A stretch of 64,000 nucleotides of DNA. Source: Catenulispora sp. EB89 (lineage in GTDB: Bacteria > Actinomycetota > Actinomycetes > Streptomycetales > Catenulisporaceae). The notes under the pieces are model-generated. The model worked only from the letters and a program-made list of their open reading frames with translations, was not told the origin of the DNA and did no database searches. The DNA lies in contig NZ_JBGCCU010000003.1 in the NCBI RefSeq assembly GCF_041261445.1, forward strand, positions 186,001 to 250,000, in the 5' to 3' direction. This document shows positions 8,489 through 17,601 of the stretch, in pieces. Position 1 is the first letter of the stretch, and the number at the start of each line of letters is the position of its first letter. The translations under genes and the position numbers were made by a program.

Positions 8489-10216
8489 GTGAGCAGCGCA
8501 GACCGCCCCGAGCCGACCGCCGACACACCGATCCTGGCCGACGGCGGGACCGTGCCGACCCCCTCGATGTACGCCACCCAGTACCCGACCGTCGGCGACG
8601 TCCTGCAGCTCGGCCCGGTCAAGCAGGGCGGGCCCCGGGTGGTGGCCGGCGCCGGCGGGCTGGACCGCGTGGTGCGCTGGGTGCACGTCACCGAGCTGGT
8701 GGACGTCGGCACCATCCTGCGCGGCGGCGAGCTGGTGCTGTCCACCGGCATCGCCTGGCCCGAGGACCGCGACCGGCTCGCCGACTTCGTCGCCGACCTG
8801 GCCAAGCTCGGCGCCGCCGGCCTGGTGCTGGAGCTGGGGCGCCGCTACACCGACAGCAGCCTGCCCAAGGCGCTGCTGGCCGCGGCCGAGAAGCACAACC
8901 TGCCGGTGATCACGCTGGCGCTGGACACACGTTTCGTCACCATTACCGAGGCCGTGCACGGCCTGATCATCGACGCGCAGCTGGCCGAGCTGCGCGCCTC
9001 GGACGAGGTGCACCAGACCTTCACCGAGCTCGCCGTCGAGGGCGCCTCGCCGGACGAGGTGGTCCAGCAGATCGGCCGCATGTCCGGCTGCCCGGTGGTG
9101 CTGGAGAACCTGGCACACCAGGTCCTCACCTACTCCCAGGCCGGCGCCGACCCCTCGGTCCTGCTCGACGGCTGGGAGGGCCGCTCCCGCTCGGTGCGCA
9201 CCACCACCGGCCGCACCATCTTCGACGAGCGCTCCGGCTGGCTGACCACGGTGGTCGGCGCGCGCGGCCACGACTGGGGCCGCCTGGTCCTGATCTGCAA
9301 CGACCCGGTCCCGGTGCCGCGCCTGTCCATGCTCCTGGAGCGCGCCGCCGCGACCCTGGCCCTGAACCGGCTGGTCGAGCGGGACCGCGACTCGCTGGAG
9401 CGGCAGACGCACCGGACCCTGCTGACCGCGATCCTGTCGCACGGCCAGCCGGCCTCCGAGGTGGCGCTGCGGGCCCGGGCGCTCGGCGTGACCCTCGACG
9501 GCCGCCGGCTGGTCGGCGTGGTGCTGCGGCTGCGCACCGCCGCGCATCCCACGGCGCTGGAGACCCAGGCCCGGCTGCGCGAGCTGACCGACCAGGCCGC
9601 GGCCGCGATCCGGGACCGCCGGCTGTCGGCGCTGATCGGCACGCTGGACGAGCACAGCGTCGGCCTGCTGCTGGCCCTGGGCCCGCAGGACCGCGAGGAC
9701 GCCGCCCTGGACGGCTTCGCCGAGCGCGTCCGGCGCCTGGTCGAGCGCCCGACGTCGCCGTCCTCCGCCGACGGCTACGTCATCGCGGTCGGCACCTCGG
9801 TCGGCGCGGTGCGCGACGCGCGGCGCTCGCTGCTGGAGGCGGTGCAGGTCGCGGACGCGGCGGTCCGGCAGCCGGCCGGCCAGGCGCCGTACCACCGGCT
9901 GGTCGACGTCCGGCTGCGCGGCCTGCTGCACCTGCTGCGCGACGACGCGCGCCTGCAGACCTTCGTCGAGCGCGAACTCGGCCCGCTGCTGGCCTACGAC
10001 GCCGAGCGCGGCACGGATCTGGTCAAGATGCTGAGCGTGTACGTGGAGTCCGGCCGCAACAAGTCGGCGGCGGCTGACGCGGCGCATCTGTCGCGGCCGT
10101 CGTTCTACGAGCGGCTGCACCGGATCGAACGGATCCTGTCGGTCGATCTGGATTCGGTGGAGTCGTGTCTGGCGTTGCATGTGGCGCTGCTGGCGTTGGA
10201 GGCTATAAGGCCATGA
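8489..10216 (+). CDS. PucR-family transcriptional regulator
   Basis: The 575-residue protein has the N-terminal purine-catabolism-regulator-like domain (TVGDVLQLGPV... VVRWVHVTELVD), a central GGDEF-like region, and the C-terminal PucR helix-turn-helix (VYVESGRNKSAAADAAHLSRPSFYERLHRIERIL). PucR proteins usually activate nitrogen- or amine-catabolism genes in response to a metabolite. The divergent polyamine operon is the obvious target. The GTG start at 8489 has an AGGAG site six bases upstream. Its TGA overlaps the next gene's ATG by four bases. Confidence 0.88.
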   Translation: MSSADRPEPTADTPILADGGTVPTPSMYATQYPTVGDVLQLGPVKQGGPRVVAGAGGLDRVVRWVHVTELVDVGTILRGGELVLSTGIAWPEDRDRLADFVADLAKLGAAGLVLELGRRYTDSSLPKALLAAAEKHNLPVITLALDTRFVTITEAVHGLIIDAQLAELRASDEVHQTFTELAVEGASPDEVVQQIGRMSGCPVVLENLAHQVLTYSQAGADPSVLLDGWEGRSRSVRTTTGRTIFDERSGWLTTVVGARGHDWGRLVLICNDPVPVPRLSMLLERAAATLALNRLVERDRDSLERQTHRTLLTAILSHGQPASEVALRARALGVTLDGRRLVGVVLRLRTAAHPTALETQARLRELTDQAAAAIRDRRLSALIGTLDEHSVGLLLALGPQDREDAALDGFAERVRRLVERPTSPSSADGYVIAVGTSVGAVRDARRSLLEAVQVADAAVRQPAGQAPYHRLVDVRLRGLLHLLRDDARLQTFVERELGPLLAYDAERGTDLVKMLSVYVESGRNKSAAADAAHLSRPSFYERLHRIERILSVDLDSVESCLALHVALLALEAIRP

Positions 10217-10863
10217 GCGCCCAACAGCCCTATGACGAAGTCGCCGAACTCTACGCCGACAAGTTCAGCGGCAGTCTGTCGAGCTATCCGCTGGAGCGCG
10301 GCCTGCTCGCCTCGTTCGCCGAGCTGGCGAAGGCGGTCGGCGGTCCGGTCGGCGGTCCGGTCGGCAGCCCGGTGGCCGACCTGGGCTGCGGGCCCGGGTA
10401 CGTCACCGCGCACCTGAGCTCGCTGGGGCTGGACGCGTTCGGCGTCGACGTCTCCTCCGGCATGATCGAGCAGGCCCGGGCCCGGCATCCGGAGCTGCGG
10501 TTCGAGCTCGGGTCGATGGCCGCGCTGGACATCGCCGACGGGTCGCTGAGCGGCCTGGTGTCCCGGTACTCGATCATCCACACGGTGCCCGAGGACGTCC
10601 CCGCAATCCTCGCCGAGTTCCGCAGGGTCCTGGCGCCGGGCGGCCACGCGCTCATCAGCTTCCCGGGCACCGACGGCGCCACGCCGCCGACGGTCCCGTA
10701 CGACCACACGGTCCACACCGCCTACCGCTGGTGGCCCGACCGGTTCAGCGCCCTGCTGCACGAGGCGGGCCTGGAGGAGGTGGGCCGGTTGATCGAACGC
10801 GCGGCGCCGAACGCGCCGCGGCCGTTCCCGATGGTCAATTTGGTGGCACGCCGGGAGGCCTGA
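10213..10863 (+). CDS. Class I SAM-dependent methyltransferase
   Basis: A 216-residue methyltransferase with motif I VADLGCGPGYVTAHL, an acidic loop (FGVDVSSGMIEQAR) and a post-I region typical of the Methyltransf_11/25 group. It starts at the ATG that overlaps the PucR-type gene's stop (ATGA), which implies coupled translation. Just before motif I sits a short tandem repeat (GGPV, GGPV, GSPV) encoded by 12-base DNA repeats. The substrate is unknown. Confidence 0.85.
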   Translation: MSAQQPYDEVAELYADKFSGSLSSYPLERGLLASFAELAKAVGGPVGGPVGSPVADLGCGPGYVTAHLSSLGLDAFGVDVSSGMIEQARARHPELRFELGSMAALDIADGSLSGLVSRYSIIHTVPEDVPAILAEFRRVLAPGGHALISFPGTDGATPPTVPYDHTVHTAYRWWPDRFSALLHEAGLEEVGRLIERAAPNAPRPFPMVNLVARREA

Positions 10864-10930
10864 AATCGGGGGCGATGGGCCATGCTGGATACCGACAAGT
10901 AACTTCGGCCCACCCACGAAGGACACGTCC

Positions 10931-11410
10931 ATGGCCCCCACCCCCGAGCTCGGCGCCCCCGCACCCGACTTCACCCTGCCCGGCATCGTGCTGTCCGGCA
11001 CCGAGGTCGAGCGGCGCGACTTCACGTTGTCCGCGCACCGCGGCAAGCCGATCGTGCTCGCCTTCTACCCCGGCGACGACACCCCGGTGTGCACCAAGCA
11101 GATGTGCGCGTACAACAACGAGCTGGAGAAGTTCACCGGCATCGGCGCCGAGGTCTGGGGCATCAGCCCGCAGGATCTGGAGAGCCATGAGAAGTTCGCG
11201 CGGCGGCACGGGCTCCAGCAGCCGCTGTTGGCCGACCCGGACAAGACCGTGATCCGGCAGTACGGCGTCGCGCTGAAGGGCTTGGGCCTGAAGCGGTCCG
11301 TGTTCCTCGTCGACGCAGCGGGCGTGCTGCGCTGGAAGCACGTCGCGACCTTCGGCCTGACGTTCCAGCCGGTCGCGACGCTGACCGAACAGATCGCCGC
11401 GCTCGCCTGA
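10931..11410 (+). CDS. bcp: PrxQ/Bcp-type peroxiredoxin
   Basis: The 159-residue thioredoxin-fold peroxidase has the peroxidatic cysteine in PVCTKQMC (Cys54) and a second cysteine five residues later (Cys59), the usual PrxQ resolving arrangement. It reduces hydrogen peroxide and organic peroxides in the cytoplasm using thioredoxin. A GAAGGA site precedes the ATG. It is the first of three closely spaced rightward genes. Confidence 0.9.
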   Translation: MAPTPELGAPAPDFTLPGIVLSGTEVERRDFTLSAHRGKPIVLAFYPGDDTPVCTKQMCAYNNELEKFTGIGAEVWGISPQDLESHEKFARRHGLQQPLLADPDKTVIRQYGVALKGLGLKRSVFLVDAAGVLRWKHVATFGLTFQPVATLTEQIAALA

Positions 11411-11432
11411 GGCGGCAACTAATCTGAGGGGC

Positions 11433-11930
11433 ATGCCGCTGCCCGAAGGCCCTTACGCACGCCACACCGCCCGCGTCCTGCTGATGAACAAGGAGGACCG
11501 CCTGCTCCTGTTCAAGTACCAGGACGGCAGGCGGTCCCACACCTGGTTGACCCCGGGCGGCGGCATCGACGACGGCGAGACGGTGGACGCCGCCGCGGCC
11601 CGTGAACTGTGGGAGGAGACACGCCTGGTCGTCGCGCCTGAGGAGCTCGGCGGCCTGGTCGCAGCCACCGGCGGCTATGCCGACTTCGGGTGGAAGAAGG
11701 GCACCTTCCGCGAGGACTACTTCTTCCACCGCGTGGACACACGCGACATCGACATGAGCGGCTTCACCGCCTACGAGCGCAAAACCATCTCCGAGTACCG
11801 CTGGTGGTCGATCGCGGACCTGGAGGCCACCGACGAGCGGATCGTCCCCTGGGGCCTGGCGCCGCTGCTGACCTCGATCCTGCGCGACGGACCGCCGGAA
11901 AACCTCGTCGAGTTGCCGTGGCATCACTGA
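11433..11930 (+). CDS. Nudix hydrolase
   Basis: The 165-residue protein has a complete Nudix box (GGGIDDGETVDAAAARELWE followed by ET) at about residues 47-69, which binds a divalent metal for cleaving nucleoside diphosphate-linked substrates. The preceding YQDGRRSHTWLTPG segment is typical of the family. The substrate cannot be read from the sequence. It lies 22 bases after bcp and 13 bases before the sirtuin gene, so co-transcription is likely. Confidence 0.88.
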   Translation: MPLPEGPYARHTARVLLMNKEDRLLLFKYQDGRRSHTWLTPGGGIDDGETVDAAAARELWEETRLVVAPEELGGLVAATGGYADFGWKKGTFREDYFFHRVDTRDIDMSGFTAYERKTISEYRWWSIADLEATDERIVPWGLAPLLTSILRDGPPENLVELPWHH

Positions 11931-11943
11931 CTACGCTTTTTCC

Positions 11944-12747
11944 ATGACCACCGACTGGCGCAGCCGCAAAGGCCCGATCGGGATGCTCACCGGCGCGGGC
12001 ATCAGCACCGACTCCGGTATCCCGGACTTCCGGGGCCCCACCGGGGTGTGGACCAAGGATCCGATCGCCGAGCTGCTGTCGACGTACCAGAACTACGTCG
12101 CCGACCCCGAGCTGCGCGAGCGCTCGTGGCTGGCGCGGCGGGACAACCCGGCCCGGCACGCGGAACCCAACGCGGCGCACAAGGCGCTCGCGGAGCTGGA
12201 GCACTCGGGGCGGTCCGTGCGGATCATCACCCAGAACATCGACCGGCTGCACCAGAAGGGCGGGTCGTCGCCGCGCAAGGTGATCGAGATCCACGGGAAC
12301 ATGGCCGACGTGGTCTGCATCCGGTGCACGTACCACACGACGATGGACGCCACGCTGGAGCGCGTCGCCGCCGGCGAGGCGGATCCGCCGTGCCCGGTCT
12401 GCGGCGACATCCTGAAGGCCGCGACCATCATGTTCGGCCAGAACCTGGACCCGGCGACACTGTGGCAGGCCGAGCAGGTGGCCGAGGCCTCGGAGATCTT
12501 CCTGGCCATCGGCACCTCGCTGCGCGTCGAGCCGGCCGCGTCGATGTGCGAGGTGGCCGTGGCGCACGGCGCCGACCTGGTGATCGTCAACAACGAGGAG
12601 ACGCCGTACGACCACCTGGCCACCGAGGTGATCCGGGACCCGATCGGCGAGGCCGTGCCGCGGATCGTCGCCGAGCTGATCGCGGCCGGGAGCCAGCCCG
12701 GGAGCCGGAAGCCGGCCGAGGAGCCAACCGGGGAGCCGACCGGGTAG
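11944..12747 (+). CDS. Sir2-family NAD-dependent protein deacylase
   Basis: A 267-residue sirtuin with GAGIS (17-21), QNID (97-100), the catalytic histidine in EIHGN (His117) and a four-cysteine zinc site (Cys125, Cys128, Cys150, Cys153). It removes acyl groups from lysines using NAD. The C-terminus ends in a short repetitive tail (EEPTGEPTG) encoded by repeated GAGCCGACCGG-like DNA, which may be a late extension of the reading frame. Confidence 0.9.
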   Translation: MTTDWRSRKGPIGMLTGAGISTDSGIPDFRGPTGVWTKDPIAELLSTYQNYVADPELRERSWLARRDNPARHAEPNAAHKALAELEHSGRSVRIITQNIDRLHQKGGSSPRKVIEIHGNMADVVCIRCTYHTTMDATLERVAAGEADPPCPVCGDILKAATIMFGQNLDPATLWQAEQVAEASEIFLAIGTSLRVEPAASMCEVAVAHGADLVIVNNEETPYDHLATEVIRDPIGEAVPRIVAELIAAGSQPGSRKPAEEPTGEPTG

Positions 12748-12811
12748 CCGACCGGAGAGCTGGGTTAACCGTGGATTGACGCGAGGTTGCGCACCCCGGA
12801 GCATATGACGC

Positions 12812-13690
12812 GTGAACGTGCCCCGGGACGACGAGCCGGCGGCGGCCGGGGAGGAGCCCTGGCAGCCGCCGGTGTCGGAGTACGCGGTCTACATGACGCC
12901 GGCCGAGGAGCACCGCCGCCTCGGCCTGGCGCTGTACGGCGCCGGCTGGCACACCATCGCCGAGCACGGCATCCGCTGGGACGCCCGGGTCCTGAACTGC
13001 TACGCGCTGCACCTGGTGACCCGCGGCTCGGGCTGGATCGAGTGGGGCGACCGGCCGCGCACCCGGCTGCCGATCAAGGCGCCGGCGGCGTTCTGGCTGT
13101 TCCCCGGCCTGGTGCACTCCTACCAGCCGGACGCCGGCGGCTGGACCATCACCTGGGCCCTGTTCGACGGCCCGGCGGCGGCCGGCTACGAAAGCCTGGA
13201 CTTCCTGTCCCGCACCTCCCCGGTGGTCCCGCTCGGCGACGCGCGCCCGGTGCGCGAGCTGTTCCGCGAACTCCTCACCGTGGTCCGCACCACCGGCCCG
13301 CACTACGAGGTGTCGGCCGGAATCCTGGTGCACCGCCTGATCACCGCGGTCCGCGACAACGGCCCGGGCCTGCGCGAGTCGCGGGCGGTCCGCGCGCTCA
13401 CCGAGCACGCCACCGACCCCGTCGCGCTCCAGGACCACGCCACGCGGCTCGGGCTGACCGTGACCCAGCTGCGCGAAGAGGTGCGGCTGGCGACCGGATC
13501 GACGCCGAAGGAGTACATCCTGCGGGTCCGGCTGTCCAAGGCGAAGGACCTGCTGGCCGCGACGGACCAGAGCGTCGTGCAGGTGGCGCGGGCGGTCGGG
13601 TACGACGATCCGGCGTACTTCACGCGGTTGTTCACGCAGCGCGTCGGGCTGTCGCCGACGATGTTCCGGCGCGGCTCGCTGTCGGCGTAG
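12812..13690 (+). CDS. AraC-family transcriptional regulator
   Basis: The 292-residue protein has an N-terminal cupin-like sensing domain (about residues 40-130, including the FPGLVHSYQPDAGGW segment) and a C-terminal double helix-turn-helix ending in VGYDDPAYFTRLFTQRVGLS. AraC proteins of this build usually sense sugars and activate neighbouring glycoside hydrolase genes. The GH35 gene 72 bases downstream is the natural candidate. The GTG start was chosen because the frame begins there after a stop. Confidence 0.88.
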   Translation: MNVPRDDEPAAAGEEPWQPPVSEYAVYMTPAEEHRRLGLALYGAGWHTIAEHGIRWDARVLNCYALHLVTRGSGWIEWGDRPRTRLPIKAPAAFWLFPGLVHSYQPDAGGWTITWALFDGPAAAGYESLDFLSRTSPVVPLGDARPVRELFRELLTVVRTTGPHYEVSAGILVHRLITAVRDNGPGLRESRAVRALTEHATDPVALQDHATRLGLTVTQLREEVRLATGSTPKEYILRVRLSKAKDLLAATDQSVVQVARAVGYDDPAYFTRLFTQRVGLSPTMFRRGSLSA

Positions 13691-13762
13691 CCCCACAAAT
13701 ATCCAAGAACGACTCAGCAAGATCCATGGCCGCCCGCCCCCGGCGGCCCCGATCATCGCTGA

Positions 13763-15643
13763 GTGGCACACGAGCGCGTACTGACCGTCGAGGGCGGCAG
13801 GTTCCTGCGAGGCGGCCGGGAGCACCGGATCATCTCGGCGGCGATCCACTACTTCCGGATCCACCCGGAGCTGTGGCGGGACCGGCTGGAACGGTTGCGT
13901 GCCATGGGCTGCAACACCGTCGAGTGCTACGTCGCCTGGAACTTCCATCAGCCGGCGCCCGGACCGGCGCGCTTCGACGGCTGGCAGGACGTCGCCGGGT
14001 TCATCCGGCTGGCCGGCGAGCTCGGACTGGACGTGATCGCGCGTCCGGGTCCTTACATCTGCGCCGAGTGGGACTTCGGCGGGCTGCCGGCCTGGCTGCT
14101 GGCCGATGAGAACATGCGGCTGCGCACCACCGATCCGGCCTACCTGGCGGCCGTGGACCAGTGGTTCGACCAGCTGATCCCGGTGCTGGCCGAGCTGCAG
14201 GCGACCCGCGGCGGACCGGTCGTGGCGGTGCAGATCGAGAACGAGTACGGCAGCTTCGGCGACGACCCGGACTACCTCGGCCACCTTCGCAAGGGCCTGA
14301 TCGAGCGCGGCGTGGACACCCTGCTGTTCACCTCCGACGGCCCGCAGGACCTGATGCTGGCCGGCGGCACGGTGCCGGACGTGCTGGCCACCGTGAACTT
14401 CGGGTCGCAGGCCACTGACGGCTTCGCCACCCTGCGCCACTTCCGGCCCGACGACCCGCCGGTGTGCATGGAGTTCTGGAACGGCTGGTTCGACCACTTC
14501 GGCGAGCCGCACCACACGCGCACGCCGGAGGACGCCGCACGCACGCTGGACGAGATCCTCGCGGCGGGTGCCTCGGTCAACTTCTACATGGGCCACGGCG
14601 GCACCAACTTCGGGTTCTGGGCCGGCGCCAACCACTCCGGCGTGCTCAGCGGGGATGCGGGATATCAGCCCACGATCACCAGCTACGACTACGACGCGCC
14701 GATCGGCGAGGCCGGCGAGCTGACGCCGAAGTTCCACCTGTTCCGCGAGGTGATCGCGCGGCACCTCGGGCTGCCGGAGGTTGGCCTGCCTGAAGTCGGC
14801 CTGTCGGAGGCTGGCCTGTCGGGTGCCGGTCTGCCCGCTGCCTCGCCGCGCCTGAAGCCGCAAACCGTTGCCGCGCCTCGGATCGCGGGCCTGCGGGACC
14901 GGCTGGACGTGCTGGCGACGGCACCGGTGCGCCGCCCGACGCCGGAGTCGATCGAGAAGCTGGGCCACAGCTTCGGCCTGATCCATTACCGCCGCCGCAT
15001 CGAAGGTCCCGCGCGTACCCACACGCTGCGGATCGAGGGCGTCCGCGACCTCGCGCAGGTCTTCGCGGACGGAAAGCTGCTCGGGGTGTTGGAGCGTGAC
15101 AAGCCCGAGCAGACGCTGGATCTCCAGATCCCGGGCGGGGGCCTGGATCTGGAGATCCTCGTCGAGCCCTTCGGGCGGGTCAACTACGGCCCGCACCTGG
15201 CCGATCGCAAGGGCCTGATCGGCGGCGTGCGGCTGGACCACCAGTTCCAGTTCGGCTGGGAGCACCGGGTGCTGCCGCTGGACGACCTGTCGGGGCTGAC
15301 CGCCGCCGATGATCAGGACTCCGGGATCGCAGCGACGCCGACCTCGGGCCCCGCATTCCACCGCGCCACGGTCACCGTCACCGAGCCGGCCGACGGCTTC
15401 CTCGCCGTCCCCTCCACGGCGCGGAGCCTGGTCTGGCTCAACGGATTCCTGCTCGGCCGGCTGTGGGACCGCGGTCCCCAGGTCACGCTCTACGCCCCGG
15501 CGCCGCTGTGGCGCTCTGGCGAGAACGAGATCGTGGTGCTGGCGCTGGAGCCGACAGCGGGTGTTCAGAGCCTGGATATAGAACTGCGCGACGAGCCCGA
15601 TCTCGGCCCGCTCGCGCCGCCCTACACTCACGCGGACTACTGA
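13763..15643 (+). CDS. GH35 beta-galactosidase
   Basis: A 626-residue glycoside hydrolase family 35 enzyme. The proton donor lies in IENEYGSF (Glu161) and the nucleophile in CMEFWNGWF (Glu237). No signal peptide is visible, so it probably works on imported galactosides in the cytoplasm. After the barrel domain (about residue 340) there is a run of near-repeats of GLPEV/GLSEA, then the beta-rich C-terminal domains. It starts with GTG and follows an AraC regulator. Confidence 0.9.
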   Translation: MAHERVLTVEGGRFLRGGREHRIISAAIHYFRIHPELWRDRLERLRAMGCNTVECYVAWNFHQPAPGPARFDGWQDVAGFIRLAGELGLDVIARPGPYICAEWDFGGLPAWLLADENMRLRTTDPAYLAAVDQWFDQLIPVLAELQATRGGPVVAVQIENEYGSFGDDPDYLGHLRKGLIERGVDTLLFTSDGPQDLMLAGGTVPDVLATVNFGSQATDGFATLRHFRPDDPPVCMEFWNGWFDHFGEPHHTRTPEDAARTLDEILAAGASVNFYMGHGGTNFGFWAGANHSGVLSGDAGYQPTITSYDYDAPIGEAGELTPKFHLFREVIARHLGLPEVGLPEVGLSEAGLSGAGLPAASPRLKPQTVAAPRIAGLRDRLDVLATAPVRRPTPESIEKLGHSFGLIHYRRRIEGPARTHTLRIEGVRDLAQVFADGKLLGVLERDKPEQTLDLQIPGGGLDLEILVEPFGRVNYGPHLADRKGLIGGVRLDHQFQFGWEHRVLPLDDLSGLTAADDQDSGIAATPTSGPAFHRATVTVTEPADGFLAVPSTARSLVWLNGFLLGRLWDRGPQVTLYAPAPLWRSGENEIVVLALEPTAGVQSLDIELRDEPDLGPLAPPYTHADY

Positions 15644-15650
15644 GGTTCCC

Positions 15651-16541
15651 TCAGGCGTCCCGCTTCTTCACCACCACCAGCGCCACCACCACCGAGATCA
15701 CGACCCACCCCGCGTACACCAGCCACGCGTGCATGTCGCTCGCCGGCCACTTGCCCAGCGTCTGGTTCGGGTCCTTGTGCCAGAACGTCAGCGTGTCCTC
15801 GGAATCGCCGGGGAACAGGTGGCTGACCTCCTTGACCCAGCGGTACTTGTCGCCGCCGAAGAAGGCCGGCAGCAGGAACAGGAAGGCGACGACGGCCACG
15901 ATCGAGGCCGTCGCGTTGCGGATCAGGGCGCCGAACAGCATGCCGATCAGCGCGCAGACCGGGACCACCAAGGTGTAGGCCGCGATGGCGATCTGGGCGT
16001 TGTGGTCGGTGATGGAGACGCCCACGTGCCGGCTGGCGACCATCGCCTGGCCGCCGAGGAACGAGACCATCGCGACGATGAAGGCCAGGACCGTGGTGAT
16101 GGTGCACAGCACCGTGATCTTCGCCGCGACCACGCCCCCGCGCTTCGGGACCGCGGCGAAGGTGGTGCGGACCTGACCGGTCGAGAACTCGCCGAACATC
16201 GTCAGCGCGCCGATCGCCGCGCCGCCGAGCATCATCAGCTGCACCGCGATGCGCGACAGGGAGCGGAAGATCGGGTCGTAGACGAAGTGCCAGTGATAGC
16301 CGTTCGGTGCCACGCCGTCGGGGTGCGCCAGGTTCTGGTCCAGGTACTGCAGATCGGAGCGGACCCCGTTCAGGTTGATGAAGATGGTCGCGGCCGCCGC
16401 CACCAGCAGCACCAGCCAGGTGGAGCGCAGCGAGGCGACCTTGATCCACTCCATCCGGCACAGGTCGCGGAAGCGCGGCTTGGGTTCGCTCGGGAGCCGC
16501 GCGGAGACAGGGGTCTGCGATGCGGCGGTCAGGGTGCTCAT
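15651..16541 (-). CDS. ABC-2 type transporter permease
   Basis: A 296-residue protein with about six hydrophobic segments, the first at roughly residues 38-58 (STWLVLLVAAAATIFINLNG), in the layout of ABC-2 exporter permeases. Its ATG overlaps the stop of the ATPase gene by four bases, so the two form one exporter. The substrate is unknown. The divergent two-component system suggests control by a cell-envelope or antibiotic signal. Confidence 0.85.
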   Translation of the reverse strand: MSTLTAASQTPVSARLPSEPKPRFRDLCRMEWIKVASLRSTWLVLLVAAAATIFINLNGVRSDLQYLDQNLAHPDGVAPNGYHWHFVYDPIFRSLSRIAVQLMMLGGAAIGALTMFGEFSTGQVRTTFAAVPKRGGVVAAKITVLCTITTVLAFIVAMVSFLGGQAMVASRHVGVSITDHNAQIAIAAYTLVVPVCALIGMLFGALIRNATASIVAVVAFLFLLPAFFGGDKYRWVKEVSHLFPGDSEDTLTFWHKDPNQTLGKWPASDMHAWLVYAGWVVISVVVALVVVKKRDA

Positions 16542-17467
16542 CGGGCTTCTCCTGCGGCGTATTCGACGGCGGTCGCGGTCAGTTCCATGAACGCCTTCTC
16601 CAGCGAGGCGTTCTGCGTGGCCAGCTCGGCCAGCATGATGTTGTTGCGCCAGGCCAGCTCGCCGATCCGGGCCGCGGTCAGGCCCGAGACGGTCAGACCC
16701 GGGACGGTCGGGCCCTCGCCCCCGGCGGCGGCCTGGACCTCCGCGCCCTCGGCGGTGAGGATCGCGGCCAGCGCGGCGGACTCGGGCGCCTGCACCAGAA
16801 CGGTGGCCCGCGAGCCGCGGCGGGAGAAGTCGGCCAGCGTCTCGTCCGCGATCAGCGCGCCGCGGCCGATGACCACCAGGCGCTGGGCGGTGTGCTCCAT
16901 CTCGGACATCAGATGGCTGGAGACGAACACCGTCCGGCCCTCCCTGGCCAGCCGCTGGAACATCTCGCGCACCCAGCGCACGCCCTCCGGGTCCAGTCCG
17001 TTCAGCGGCTCGTCGAACAGCAGCACCGGCGGGTCGCCGAGCAGCGCGCCGGCGATGCCCAGGCGCTGCTTCATGCCCAGCGAGTAGCCGCCGATCCGCT
17101 TGCGGCCGGCCTCGGCGAGCCCGACCTCCTCCAGCACCTCGCCGACCCGGCGCAGCGGGATGCGGTTGCTGACGGCCAGCGACTTCAGGTGGGCCACGGC
17201 GGAGCGCCCGCCGTGGATGTCTTGCGCATCCAGCAGCGCGCCGACATGGCGCAGGCCGCGGGGCCGGTCGGCGAAGCGCAGGCCGTCGATGGTGACCGTG
17301 CCGGAGGTCGGCGCGTTCAGCCCGAGGATCATGCGCAGAGTCGTCGACTTGCCGGAGCCGTTGGGGCCCAGGAAGCCGGTCACCGTCCCGGAACGGACGG
17401 TCACGGTCAGGTGGTCCACGGCGGTCTTGTCGCCGTAGCGCTTGGTGAGGTCAGTCAGCTCGATCAC
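16538..17467 (-). CDS. ABC exporter ATP-binding protein
   Basis: A 309-residue ATPase with Walker A (GPNGSGKST), signature (YSLGMKQR), Walker B (VLLFDEP) and a 70-residue C-terminal region, as in drug/peptide ABC-2 exporters. I start it at the GTG at 17465-17467 (MIELTDLTKRYGDK), with an AGGG box about nine bases upstream. The longer frame upstream is low-complexity. It is divergent from the sensor kinase gene across 134 bases. Confidence 0.87.
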   Translation of the reverse strand: MIELTDLTKRYGDKTAVDHLTVTVRSGTVTGFLGPNGSGKSTTLRMILGLNAPTSGTVTIDGLRFADRPRGLRHVGALLDAQDIHGGRSAVAHLKSLAVSNRIPLRRVGEVLEEVGLAEAGRKRIGGYSLGMKQRLGIAGALLGDPPVLLFDEPLNGLDPEGVRWVREMFQRLAREGRTVFVSSHLMSEMEHTAQRLVVIGRGALIADETLADFSRRGSRATVLVQAPESAALAAILTAEGAEVQAAAGGEGPTVPGLTVSGLTAARIGELAWRNNIMLAELATQNASLEKAFMELTATAVEYAAGEAR

Positions 17468-17601
17468 GGGGATCACCCTGCCGGGGCGGCGCGTAGTCGG
17501 GCATCGGCCGGGGAGCGGCAATGACGAGGGCGGACTGTGGCCCCGGGATGTAAGCCCCTGAGCCGATGCGGCCACCCCGGCGGCTGTCTACGATCTTGGG
17601 C

